A DNA stretch of 64,000 nucleotides from Lentisphaerota bacterium (lineage in GTDB: Bacteria > Verrucomicrobiota > Kiritimatiellia > UBA8416 > JAIOPI01): assembly GCA_021413965.1 (NCBI GenBank), contig JAIOPI010000028.1:120896-184895 (forward strand), written 5' to 3'. Under the pieces are notes generated by a model. It saw only the letters and a program-made list of their open reading frames with translations, was not told the origin of the DNA and searched no databases. This document shows, one piece after another, positions 57,592 to 64,000 of this stretch (position 1 is its first letter; each line of letters opens with the position of its first letter). The translations under genes were made by a program, and so were the position numbers.

Positions 57592-58181
57592 GCGCCGCCC
57601 TGCCCCTTGCGTGTGCCAACGACCTCGAGGAAATTGCGCAGCAGGCGCTTGCCGGCAGGCGTCAGCACGGACTCAGGATGGAACTGCACCCCATAGGTCT
57701 GGTGGACCGTGTGGTGCATCCCCATGATCTCGCCGTCCTCGCTCTCGCAGTCCACGACCAGTTCCGGCGGCAGCGTATCGCGCAGGACGGCCAGCGAGTG
57801 GTAGCGGCCGGCGGCAAACGGATTCTTAAGCCCTTCGTAGAGCCCCTCGCCGGAATGTGTCACCATCGACACCTTGCCATGCATGATGCGCTTGGCATTG
57901 GACACGGTGGCGCCAAACGCCTCCCCGATGCTCTGATGCCCCAGGCATACCCCCAGCAGCGGAACCTTGCCGGAGGCCCGCCGGATCAGATCCACCGAAA
58001 TGCCGGCCTCGCGCGGCGTGCATGGCCCGGGGGACACCACGATGCCCTCCGGTTGCAACGCCAGCACCTCATCCACCGTGATGGCATCGTTGCGGTAAAC
58101 CTGCAACTCCGCCCCCTGCCCCGCCAGCGTCTGCACGAGGTTGTAGGTGAACGAATCGTAGTTATCAATTAAGACAATCAT
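57588..58181 (-). CDS. trpG: Anthranilate synthase glutaminase subunit
   Basis: This class I glutamine amidotransferase supplies ammonia to TrpE. The 197-residue protein starts MIVLIDNYDSFTYNLVQTL. It has the nucleophile Cys in PLLGVCLGHQSIGEAFG and the His-x-Glu partner in GVQFHPESVLTPAG. In many bacteria this subunit is shared with folate synthesis as PabA. It is 25 bp downstream of trpE and overlaps trpD by 4 bp. The in-frame extension above 58181 is not TrpG-like. Confidence 0.96.
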   Translation of the reverse strand: MIVLIDNYDSFTYNLVQTLAGQGAELQVYRNDAITVDEVLALQPEGIVVSPGPCTPREAGISVDLIRRASGKVPLLGVCLGHQSIGEAFGATVSNAKRIMHGKVSMVTHSGEGLYEGLKNPFAAGRYHSLAVLRDTLPPELVVDCESEDGEIMGMHHTVHQTYGVQFHPESVLTPAGKRLLRNFLEVVGTRKGQGGA

Positions 58182-58206
58182 GGTTCCGTCGTTGCCCGTC
58201 GCCTGC

Positions 58207-59652
58207 CTACTCGATCTCCAGACCGCGCGCCGCCATTTCCACGGCCTTCTGCATGCCCCGCGCCTTGTGGCAGGTTTCCTGGAACTCCCGCTCCGGATCC
58301 GAGTCGTACACGATGCCCGCGCCCGCCTGAATCGCAACGACCCCGTCAGCCACGTCCAGGGTGCGAATGGTTATCGCGAAATCCATGTTGCCATTGTAGC
58401 TGATGTACCCGACGGCCCCCCCGTAGGCACCCCGTGGCCCGGGCTCCAACTCATGAATAATCTCCATCGCGCGGATCTTGGCCGCCCCAGTCAGGGTGCC
58501 CGCCGGGAACGTCGCCTTGAGAACGTCGTACGCATCAAACTCGGGACGCAAAACGCCCTGCACGTGGGACACCATGTGCATGACGTGGCTGTAGCGCTCA
58601 ATAACCATGAATTCCGTGACCTGCACGCTGCCGGGCGTCGCGACACGCCCGATATCGTTGCGGCCCAGGTCCACCAGCATGACGTGCTCCGCCTTCTCCT
58701 TCTCGTCGCCCAGCAATTCGTCCGCCAGCGCGCGGTCCGCCTGCTCGGTGGCACCACGCGGCCTTGTGCCTGCGATCGGCCGCACCTCCACCCGGTTGCC
58801 CGTCAGACGCACCATCACTTCAGGCGAGGACCCCACCAGCGTCTGCTCGCCAAACTTGATGAAGAACGTGTAGGGCGACGGATTCAACAGGCGCAGCGCG
58901 CGGTACAGCGCCAACGGCGGCAGATCGCACGTGGCGCTGAACCGCTGGCTCAGCACGACCTGGATGATGTCCCCGGCGTAGATGTACCCCTTGGCCCGGC
59001 GCACCATGTCCTGGAAGCCTTCCGGCGTCACGTTGGACGTGAACGCCACCGCTTGGCTGGCGGGCGCGTCCGGCATCCGGCGCGGGGCCTGCAATTCACC
59101 CACGATGGCGTCGATGCGCGCCATGGCATCCCGGTAGGCGTCCCCCGGCGACGCATGCTGCGCGGGCCGCGTGCAGACCACGATCTTCATCGTGTTGCGC
59201 ACGTTGTCGAACACGATCAACCGGTCCGCCTTGAGGAAGCGGCTGCGCGGGCGCACGCCGTCGGCCGAGGCCTTCGGGATCGGCATGCGCTCGAACTCGC
59301 ACATGGATTCATAGCTGGCAAACCCGACGACGCCGCCGAAGAACCGCGGGAGGCCGGGTATCTCGGCCACGCGCTGATCGCGGTAGACCGATCGCAGCGC
59401 TTCCAGCGAACCCGTGCGTCCCTGCGAGTGGTCTGCTTCGAACAGGATTTCGGGATCGACGCCGACAAAGGAATACCGGCCCCACTTCTCCCCGCCCTCC
59501 ATACTTTCCAGCAGAAACGTATTGGGCCGGTCGACATAGCGCTGCAACACCGAGACCGGAGTCTCCGTGTCCGCCAGGATTTCCCGGAAGACCGGGATGA
59601 TATCGTAGCGCTCCGCCAGCGCGAGGTAGTTGTTTTCACCCGGAGAGAACAT
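58207..59652 (-). CDS. trpE: Anthranilate synthase component I
   Basis: This subunit makes anthranilate from chorismate, the first step of tryptophan synthesis. The 481-residue protein has the feedback-site segment FLLESMEGGEKWGRYSFVG, where tryptophan would bind. The chorismate-binding half has IAGTRPRGATEQAD, LVDLGRNDIGRVATPGSV, FPAGTLTGAAKIRAMEII and GAGIVYDSDPEREFQE. It heads the operon trpE-trpG-trpD-trpC. The start ATG 59652 has no ribosome-binding site, and a promoter-like -10 ends only 6 bases upstream. No leader-peptide attenuator is visible. Confidence 0.96.
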   Translation of the reverse strand: MFSPGENNYLALAERYDIIPVFREILADTETPVSVLQRYVDRPNTFLLESMEGGEKWGRYSFVGVDPEILFEADHSQGRTGSLEALRSVYRDQRVAEIPGLPRFFGGVVGFASYESMCEFERMPIPKASADGVRPRSRFLKADRLIVFDNVRNTMKIVVCTRPAQHASPGDAYRDAMARIDAIVGELQAPRRMPDAPASQAVAFTSNVTPEGFQDMVRRAKGYIYAGDIIQVVLSQRFSATCDLPPLALYRALRLLNPSPYTFFIKFGEQTLVGSSPEVMVRLTGNRVEVRPIAGTRPRGATEQADRALADELLGDEKEKAEHVMLVDLGRNDIGRVATPGSVQVTEFMVIERYSHVMHMVSHVQGVLRPEFDAYDVLKATFPAGTLTGAAKIRAMEIIHELEPGPRGAYGGAVGYISYNGNMDFAITIRTLDVADGVVAIQAGAGIVYDSDPEREFQETCHKARGMQKAVEMAARGLEIE

Positions 59653-59658
59653 GCGGGT

Positions 59659-59687
59659 CCTATAGCCCCTGCCCGCTGAAAATGCAA
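59659..59687 (-). promoter_or_regulatory. Candidate trp operon promoter (leaderless start)
   Basis: On the minus strand there is TTGCAT, a 17-bp spacer and TATAGG, with only six bases (ACCCGC) before the trpE ATG. Initiation about 7 bases after the -10 would fall at the ATG itself. Confidence 0.45.
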
Positions 59688-59753
59688 GACGGAAGCCGCG
59701 CACGCCACCCCAAACGCGCTTGACCTTTCCCCTTGCCGCTCGCAACATGCCAC

Positions 59754-60653
59754 ATGGTTTTTTCCACGTGGGACTCCCTGTTTAATCTGCTGCTGCTGAT
59801 CTTCTGGATACGGGTCTGGACCCGCGATGAGCGCGAGACGATCTTTAATCCGTATCTCGCCGCCTCCAACCGTCTGACGGGGGCCGTGCTGCATTTCCTG
59901 CGCCCCGCGTTTTTCATGATGCCGGAGCGACTGGTCTCGCTCATCGCCATGCTGTTCATTCTGGCGCTGCGCGCGTTCGTGGCGCCACGCGCCGAGTCGG
60001 GCTGGGTGCTGCACCTGGGCTTCGAGTGGCGACAGGCCCATGAAGCCGGGCTGACCACCTTTCTGACCTTCACCGTCATCTCGTTCGCTATTTTCATCTT
60101 CAAGATCTGGGGCGTTTCCCTCTTGTTTCTGAGAGATGACAGCCGGACGGTTCTGTCCCACACCTACGGCGCCCTGCAAGCCGTGTCGCGCCCCTTCGTT
60201 CAGGTGCCCTATCCGCTGCGCCCCGCCATCCTGCTGGTCTGCGGCATTTGCCTGACCATCGTGCTGAACCTCGTGGGCTATCCCACCCGGTTGAATCCCT
60301 ACCTTCCCCCGGATGCACTGGCCGGCGCCGTGCCCGGTCTCAACGCCACGCTCGTCTGGCGCGCACTCATCTCGGCGCTAAGCGGATGGGTCGAAGTCTT
60401 CTCGGCGATGATTCAGACGCTCGTCATTCTCATCCTGGGCTCCTGGATCGCCATGTTCACCGGTTCACCGTCCATCAGCCACGCCTGCCGGGACTGGACG
60501 GATCTGCTGATGGGGCCGATGCGCCGGTACCCCGTGCGGATTGGTGCCTTCGATCTGTCGCCCGTGGTCTATATCTTCATCCTGGGCGCCATTCAGAGCC
60601 TGCTGCAGGGCATCCTGCTGCAAAGCTACATCCGCCTGCTCAATCCGACATGA
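59754..60653 (+). CDS. YggT-family membrane protein
   Basis: This 299-residue inner-membrane protein has about five to six hydrophobic segments. It contains two YggT-type repeats. The second carries the family motif GPMRRYPVRIGAFDLSPVVY (compare the P-R-x-P-x-x-G-x-x-D-x-S-P pattern). The family is linked to membrane stress or cell-division-site functions, but its biochemistry is not settled. The stop overlaps the yggU start (ATGA), so the two are coupled, as yggT-yggU are in other bacteria. The start ATG 59754 is chosen; the in-frame start at 59733 is possible. Confidence 0.82.
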   Translation: MVFSTWDSLFNLLLLIFWIRVWTRDERETIFNPYLAASNRLTGAVLHFLRPAFFMMPERLVSLIAMLFILALRAFVAPRAESGWVLHLGFEWRQAHEAGLTTFLTFTVISFAIFIFKIWGVSLLFLRDDSRTVLSHTYGALQAVSRPFVQVPYPLRPAILLVCGICLTIVLNLVGYPTRLNPYLPPDALAGAVPGLNATLVWRALISALSGWVEVFSAMIQTLVILILGSWIAMFTGSPSISHACRDWTDLLMGPMRRYPVRIGAFDLSPVVYIFILGAIQSLLQGILLQSYIRLLNPT

Positions 60654-60943
60654 GCACGTTCACTCCCCGCCCGGACGGCGTTGAGTTTGCCATCCGGCTC
60701 GTGCCCCGCGCGCGGGAAGATCGCGTTGAGGGCCTGCACGGCGACGCGCTCAAGATCCGGCTGCGTGCGCCGCCCGTGGACGGAAAGGCCAATGCCGCCC
60801 TGCTGCGCTTTCTGGCCGACACCCTCGCCCTTCCTATGTCCCGGATCGCCCTGATTGCCGGCGAGACGAGCCGCAACAAGCGTGTTCGCGTCACCGGCAT
60901 CCGTGCGGCGACGGCTGAAGCGCGCCTGCTGGGAAACTCCTGA
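60650..60943 (+). CDS. DUF167/YggU-family protein
   Basis: The 97-residue protein belongs to the DUF167 (UPF0235, YggU) family. The conserved features are the RLVPRAREDRVEG start, the central LKIRLRAPPVDGKANAALLR and the later GETSRNKRVRV. The biochemical role is unknown. It overlaps the preceding YggT-family gene by four bases. Confidence 0.88.
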   Translation: MSTFTPRPDGVEFAIRLVPRAREDRVEGLHGDALKIRLRAPPVDGKANAALLRFLADTLALPMSRIALIAGETSRNKRVRVTGIRAATAEARLLGNS

Positions 60944-60975
60944 ACCGGGAGTGCGGGCCGGCCGGGACGCCGGAT

Positions 60976-61800
60976 TTAGCAGCCCAACGGGCTGCTGAAT
61001 CCAAACAACCGCGTGGCATTCGCGCTCGTGAGTTGGGCCACGTCTTCGACCGTACAGCCGCGCAGGTGCGCCAAGGTTTCCGCGACGTGGCGCACAAAAG
61101 CCGGCTCATTGCGCTGGCCGCGCAACGGCACGGGCGCCAGATACGGCGTGTCGGTCTCGATCAGCAGCCGGTCCTTGGGGATCATGCGCGCCACCGTACG
61201 CAGCGACTCCGCATTGCGAAACGTCAGGATGCCGCTGAAGCTGATATCGAACCCCACGTCCAGCAGCCGCCGGGCAAAGGTATCGCTGCCGGTAAAGCAG
61301 TGCAAGACGCCTGGACCGCACGTGCCATGACGCCGCGGCCCTGCAAATTCAGTCAGCGCGGCCATCGTGTCGTCGTCCGCCTCGCGGCTATGAACGACCA
61401 CCGGCAGGTCCAGCTCGCGTGCCAGGCTGAGTTGGCTGGTGAAGAGCCGCTTCTGCCCATCCGCCGTGTCGGCGTCGTAGTGGTAGTCGAGCCCGATCTC
61501 GCCGATCGCCCCCATGTGCGTGCGGCCTGTCTCGGCGGTCTCGCGCAACACTCTCAGCGCGGCAGCCCGTGCAGCGTCGTCGTGCCCCAGCGCGGGCACC
61601 TGATCGCGATCCAACCCGAGGCTGGCCCGTACGCGCTCCGGGAAGCGCTGGGCCGCCTCCAGCGCCACCGCATTCATCGCCGGCTTGCCACCGATGGCGA
61701 CCATCCTACCCACGCCGGCCGCCTGCGCGCGCTCGAGCATCGCCAGATAGCCCGTCGGGCCATCCGCAATGTCGAAATGGACGTGTGAATCGGTGAACAT
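60976..61800 (-). CDS. tatD: TatD-family metal-dependent hydrolase
   Basis: This 274-residue TIM-barrel enzyme of the TatD DNase group would act as a deoxyribonuclease in DNA turnover. Metal-ligand motifs are intact: SHVHFD at the N-terminus, GAIGEIGLDYHY, VVHSREADDDT, LHCFTGSD and LIETDTPYLAPVP. It starts 6 bp after the stop of the metallo-beta-lactamase gene, so the two are probably one operon. An inverted repeat AGCAGCCC-GTT-GGGCTGCT covers its last codons but has no T-run. Confidence 0.93.
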   Translation of the reverse strand: MFTDSHVHFDIADGPTGYLAMLERAQAAGVGRMVAIGGKPAMNAVALEAAQRFPERVRASLGLDRDQVPALGHDDAARAAALRVLRETAETGRTHMGAIGEIGLDYHYDADTADGQKRLFTSQLSLARELDLPVVVHSREADDDTMAALTEFAGPRRHGTCGPGVLHCFTGSDTFARRLLDVGFDISFSGILTFRNAESLRTVARMIPKDRLLIETDTPYLAPVPLRGQRNEPAFVRHVAETLAHLRGCTVEDVAQLTSANATRLFGFSSPLGC

Positions 61801-61806
61801 GCGCGA

Positions 61807-62577
61807 CTAGACGTCCAGCACCAGTCCGTCATACGCCACCCGGATGCCGCCCGGCAGACTGGCCTCCGTCGCCGCGTGGTCGAGATCGTGACACATGTGC
61901 GTCAGGTACGACTGCCGCGCGCCGATGCGCGTGAGATACGCCACGGACTCGGCCACCGTGAGATGCGTTGAGTGCGGACGATGCCGCAGCCCATCCAGAA
62001 TCATGACGTCCAGCCCTGCCAATTGCGACACGACGGAATCCTCAAGGCGATGGCAATCGGGAAAATACCCGATCCCCACCCCCCCCGCCCTCACCACGTA
62101 ACCATGAGTCGGCTTGCTGCCATGCTCCACCGGCAGGGCCTCGACCACGGCACCGCCAACCTGCACCCGCCTGTCGATCGTGCGAAAATCAATCTGCGGC
62201 CGGTAGACACCGGGGTCCTGCTCGCTTTCCACGTAATTGTAAATGCGCCGAAGATCCGCAATGGTCGACGCCGACCCATAGGCTGGAATCACGGCATCCT
62301 GCATCGCGTTGAAGCGGCGGATGTCGTCGAAACCGAAAATGTGGTCCGCATGGGCATGCGTGAACAGCACGGCGTCGATGCGCGGGACGCGGTAGGTCAG
62401 CATCTGTTCGCGGAAGTCGGGCGGCGTGTCGATCACCAGGTGCGTGCCACCTGCCTGGACATACAGGCTGGTTCGCCGGCGATTGTTGCGCGGGTCCGTC
62501 GATTGGCATACCGGGCATTGGCAGCCGATGGCCGGAATTCCCACGGAAGTTCCGGTCCCCAGAAAAGTCACGTTCAT
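61807..62577 (-). CDS. PhnP-like metallo-beta-lactamase-fold hydrolase
   Basis: The 256-residue protein has the zinc motif THAHADH (HxHxDH) in a metallo-beta-lactamase fold. The N-terminus, MNVTFLGTGTSVGIPAIGCQ with CPVC nearby, resembles the PhnP/phosphoribosyl-cyclic-phosphate phosphodiesterase group. Later metal ligands are in LPVEHGSKPTHGY and the Asp of MILDGLRH, with a final HMCHDLDH. The true substrate may be a cyclic phosphodiester, but no phosphonate genes are nearby. ATG 62577 has AGGATAGG before it. It is cotranscribed with tatD and lies just after the hppA terminator. Confidence 0.85.
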   Translation of the reverse strand: MNVTFLGTGTSVGIPAIGCQCPVCQSTDPRNNRRRTSLYVQAGGTHLVIDTPPDFREQMLTYRVPRIDAVLFTHAHADHIFGFDDIRRFNAMQDAVIPAYGSASTIADLRRIYNYVESEQDPGVYRPQIDFRTIDRRVQVGGAVVEALPVEHGSKPTHGYVVRAGGVGIGYFPDCHRLEDSVVSQLAGLDVMILDGLRHRPHSTHLTVAESVAYLTRIGARQSYLTHMCHDLDHAATEASLPGGIRVAYDGLVLDV

Positions 62578-62614
62578 GGGGCCTATCCTAGACTGCCAGC
62601 GGCTGGTCGTAGAC

Positions 62615-62646
62615 AAAAAAAAGGGGCCGACCGAAGTCGGCCCCTT
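62615..62646 (-). terminator. Rho-independent terminator after hppA
   Basis: On the minus strand AAGGGGCCGAC pairs with GTCGGCCCCTT across a TTCG tetraloop, followed by a run of eight T. It begins 22 bp after the hppA stop. Confidence 0.95.
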
Positions 62647-62667
62647 CATGCAAACACACGGCAGGAC

Positions 62668-64000
62668 TTACTGGTGAAGCCCGAGCCAGCCCTGAACGAC
62701 CGGCGAATAGCGCAGAATCACCGGCGTGAAGACGATGGCCACCATGCTCATCAGCTTCAGCAGGATGTTCAGCGACGGGCCGGCCGTGTCCTTGAACGGG
62801 TCGCCGACGGTGTCACCGATGACGGTGGCGCCATGACGCGGATTCTTGGCCTTGGCGCGGTCCGTCACCACCTTGCCCTCAACGTCCACGTACTCGCCCT
62901 TGGCGTTCTTGAGATACTTGCCGCCCAGGTTGCCTTTCTCGATGTGCTTCTTGGCGTTATCCCAGGCACCACCCGCGTTGTTCAACAAGCAGGCCAGCGA
63001 GAACCCGGCCGCGAGACTGCCCGCGAGCAGCCCCATGATGCCGGGGATGCCCAGCACCAACCCGCAGGCCACCGGCACCGTGATCGCCATCAGGGCCGGC
63101 AGCATCATCGCCTTCTGGGCGCCCTTCGTCGAAATCTGCACGCAGCGCGCGTAATCCGGCTTGTCCGTGCCCTTCATGATGCCCGGCTTTTCCTTGAACT
63201 GGCGGCGCACTTCTTCAACGACCGCACTGGCAGCGCGTCCGACGGCCGTCATGCCCATCGAGGCGAACAGGTACGGCAGCATGCCACCCAGGAAGAGACC
63301 GACAACGACCCACGGATTGGCAAGGCTGAAGCTCACAGCAACCTTCTCACCGCCCTGCAGGAAGAACGAGTACTGCGTCTCCGTTGCGTGTTCGCGGAAG
63401 TAGCCGAGGTCGGCCGTGTAGGCCGCGAACAGCACGAGCGCGCCGAGACCGGCGGAACCGATCGCGTAGCCCTTCGTGACGGCCTTCGTCGTGTTGCCGA
63501 CCGCGTCGAGTGCGTCGGTCGTCTTGCGGACGTCCTTGTCGAGGCCCGCCATTTCGGCGATGCCGCCGGCGTTGTCGGTCACCGGACCAAAGGCGTCGAG
63601 CGCAACGATCATGCCGGCGAGGGCCAGCATCGTCGTGGTCGCAATCGCAATGCCGAACAGGCCAGCCAGCGTATAGGCGACAATGATGCCCCACACGATG
63701 ACGAGGGCCGGAAGGGCCGTCGATTCCATCGACACCGCAAGACCCTGAATGACGTTCGTGCCGTGACCGGTCACCGACGCCTTCGCGATCTCGCGCACCG
63801 GACGATAGCCGGTACCCGTGTAGTACTCCGTGATCCACACGAGCAGGCCGGTCACTGCCAGGCCCGTCACGCCGCAAAGATAAAGCGACATGCCGGTGAA
63901 GCTGCCCGTGACAGTCGTCAGCGTGCGGTCAAAGCCAAGGTACTGCTGCGTGAGCAGACCGATCAGGATCAGCGAGATGATCGCCGTGATCACGAGGCCC
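62668..64000 (-). CDS. hppA: Proton-pumping membrane pyrophosphatase, C-terminal part
   Basis: This pump hydrolyses pyrophosphate to move H+ (possibly Na+ in related types) across the membrane. The right window edge cuts the N-terminal third; about 444 residues remain. Multiple membrane helices are present. The family motifs are [20 protein letters not shown] and [20 protein letters not shown], and the C-terminus has [20 protein letters not shown]. The Lys in GNTTKA is the residue associated with K+-independent enzymes. The catalytic DDxxD region lies before the window edge and cannot be checked. Confidence 0.95.
   Translation of the reverse strand, partial: GLVITAIISLILIGLLTQQYLGFDRTLTTVTGSFTGMSLYLCGVTGLAVTGLLVWITEYYTGTGYRPVREIAKASVTGHGTNVIQGLAVSMESTALPALVIVWGIIVAYTLAGLFGIAIATTTMLALAGMIVALDAFGPVTDNAGGIAEMAGLDKDVRKTTDALDAVGNTTKAVTKGYAIGSAGLGALVLFAAYTADLGYFREHATETQYSFFLQGGEKVAVSFSLANPWVVVGLFLGGMLPYLFASMGMTAVGRAASAVVEEVRRQFKEKPGIMKGTDKPDYARCVQISTKGAQKAMMLPALMAITVPVACGLVLGIPGIMGLLAGSLAAGFSLACLLNNAGGAWDNAKKHIEKGNLGGKYLKNAKGEYVDVEGKVVTDRAKAKNPRHGATVIGDTVGDPFKDTAGPSLNILLKLMSMVAIVFTPVILRYSPVVQGWLGLHQ

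Noticed and set aside
60977..60995. AGCAGCCC-GTT-GGGCTGCT as a tatD terminator
   Set aside because: It is inside the last codons of tatD and no T-run follows.

Overview
The window is GC-rich bacterial chromosome, and its best fit is the Verrucomicrobiota/Kiritimatiellota (PVC) group. That placement is an inference from domain content. The supporting features are secreted enzymes ending in a calcium-binding DxDGDGxxD segment plus a short beta-rich tail, giant autotransporter-associated beta-strand-repeat (PATR) proteins without a visible beta-barrel, a TyrRS with a QxGN form of the HIGH motif, and a proton-pumping pyrophosphatase. No rRNA, tRNA, IS element, phage or CRISPR array was seen. All genes are intact except the two cut by the window edges.

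Layout. (1) 1-14394, almost all on the minus strand, is housekeeping: a TPR protein cut by the left edge, uvrA, tyrS, rpsA, the envelope cluster uppS-cdsA-rseP, purA and queC. (2) 14571-16584 (plus) holds a HAD-type phosphatase and a DUF4380-like lipoprotein. (3) 16669-52367 is a roughly 36-kb alpha-glucan (starch/glycogen) locus. It contains a pullulanase-like lipoprotein, a cytoplasmic GH13 enzyme and a pseudopilin in one minus-strand operon; a membrane SGNH-TPR protein; two very large secreted PATR proteins (1526 and 2129 aa); a divergent pair made of a secreted GH57-type amylase with two CBM25-like domains and a 2209-aa secreted protein with two complete GH13 catalytic domains; and two adjacent GH77 4-alpha-glucanotransferases, one MalQ/DPE1-like and one DPE2-like with two CBM20-type domains. 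(4) 52693-55589 (plus) carries a NahK-like sugar 1-kinase, a GalE-like epimerase and a small secreted DNRLRE-like protein closed by a strong terminator. (5) 55694-59652 (minus) is a trpE-trpG-trpD-trpC operon. (6) 59754-64000 holds yggT-yggU (plus), then a PhnP-like metallo-beta-lactamase protein and tatD (minus), and the C-terminal two thirds of hppA (minus).

How the genes fit together (inference). The secreted GH57 and double-GH13 enzymes would bind and cut starch outside the cell. The lipoprotein pullulanase-like enzyme would debranch at the envelope. The cytoplasmic GH13, MalQ and DPE2-like enzymes would process imported maltodextrins or stored glycogen. The NahK/GalE pair would salvage galactose- or hexosamine-type sugars. 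The PATR proteins and the pseudopilin suggest a surface or secretion component. The most unusual features are a 10-bp palindrome shared by two promoter regions of the locus, a 1.09-kb in-gene duplication and two domain-inserted fibronectin-like modules in the larger PATR protein, common C-termini on the secreted proteins, and the paired GH77 enzymes.
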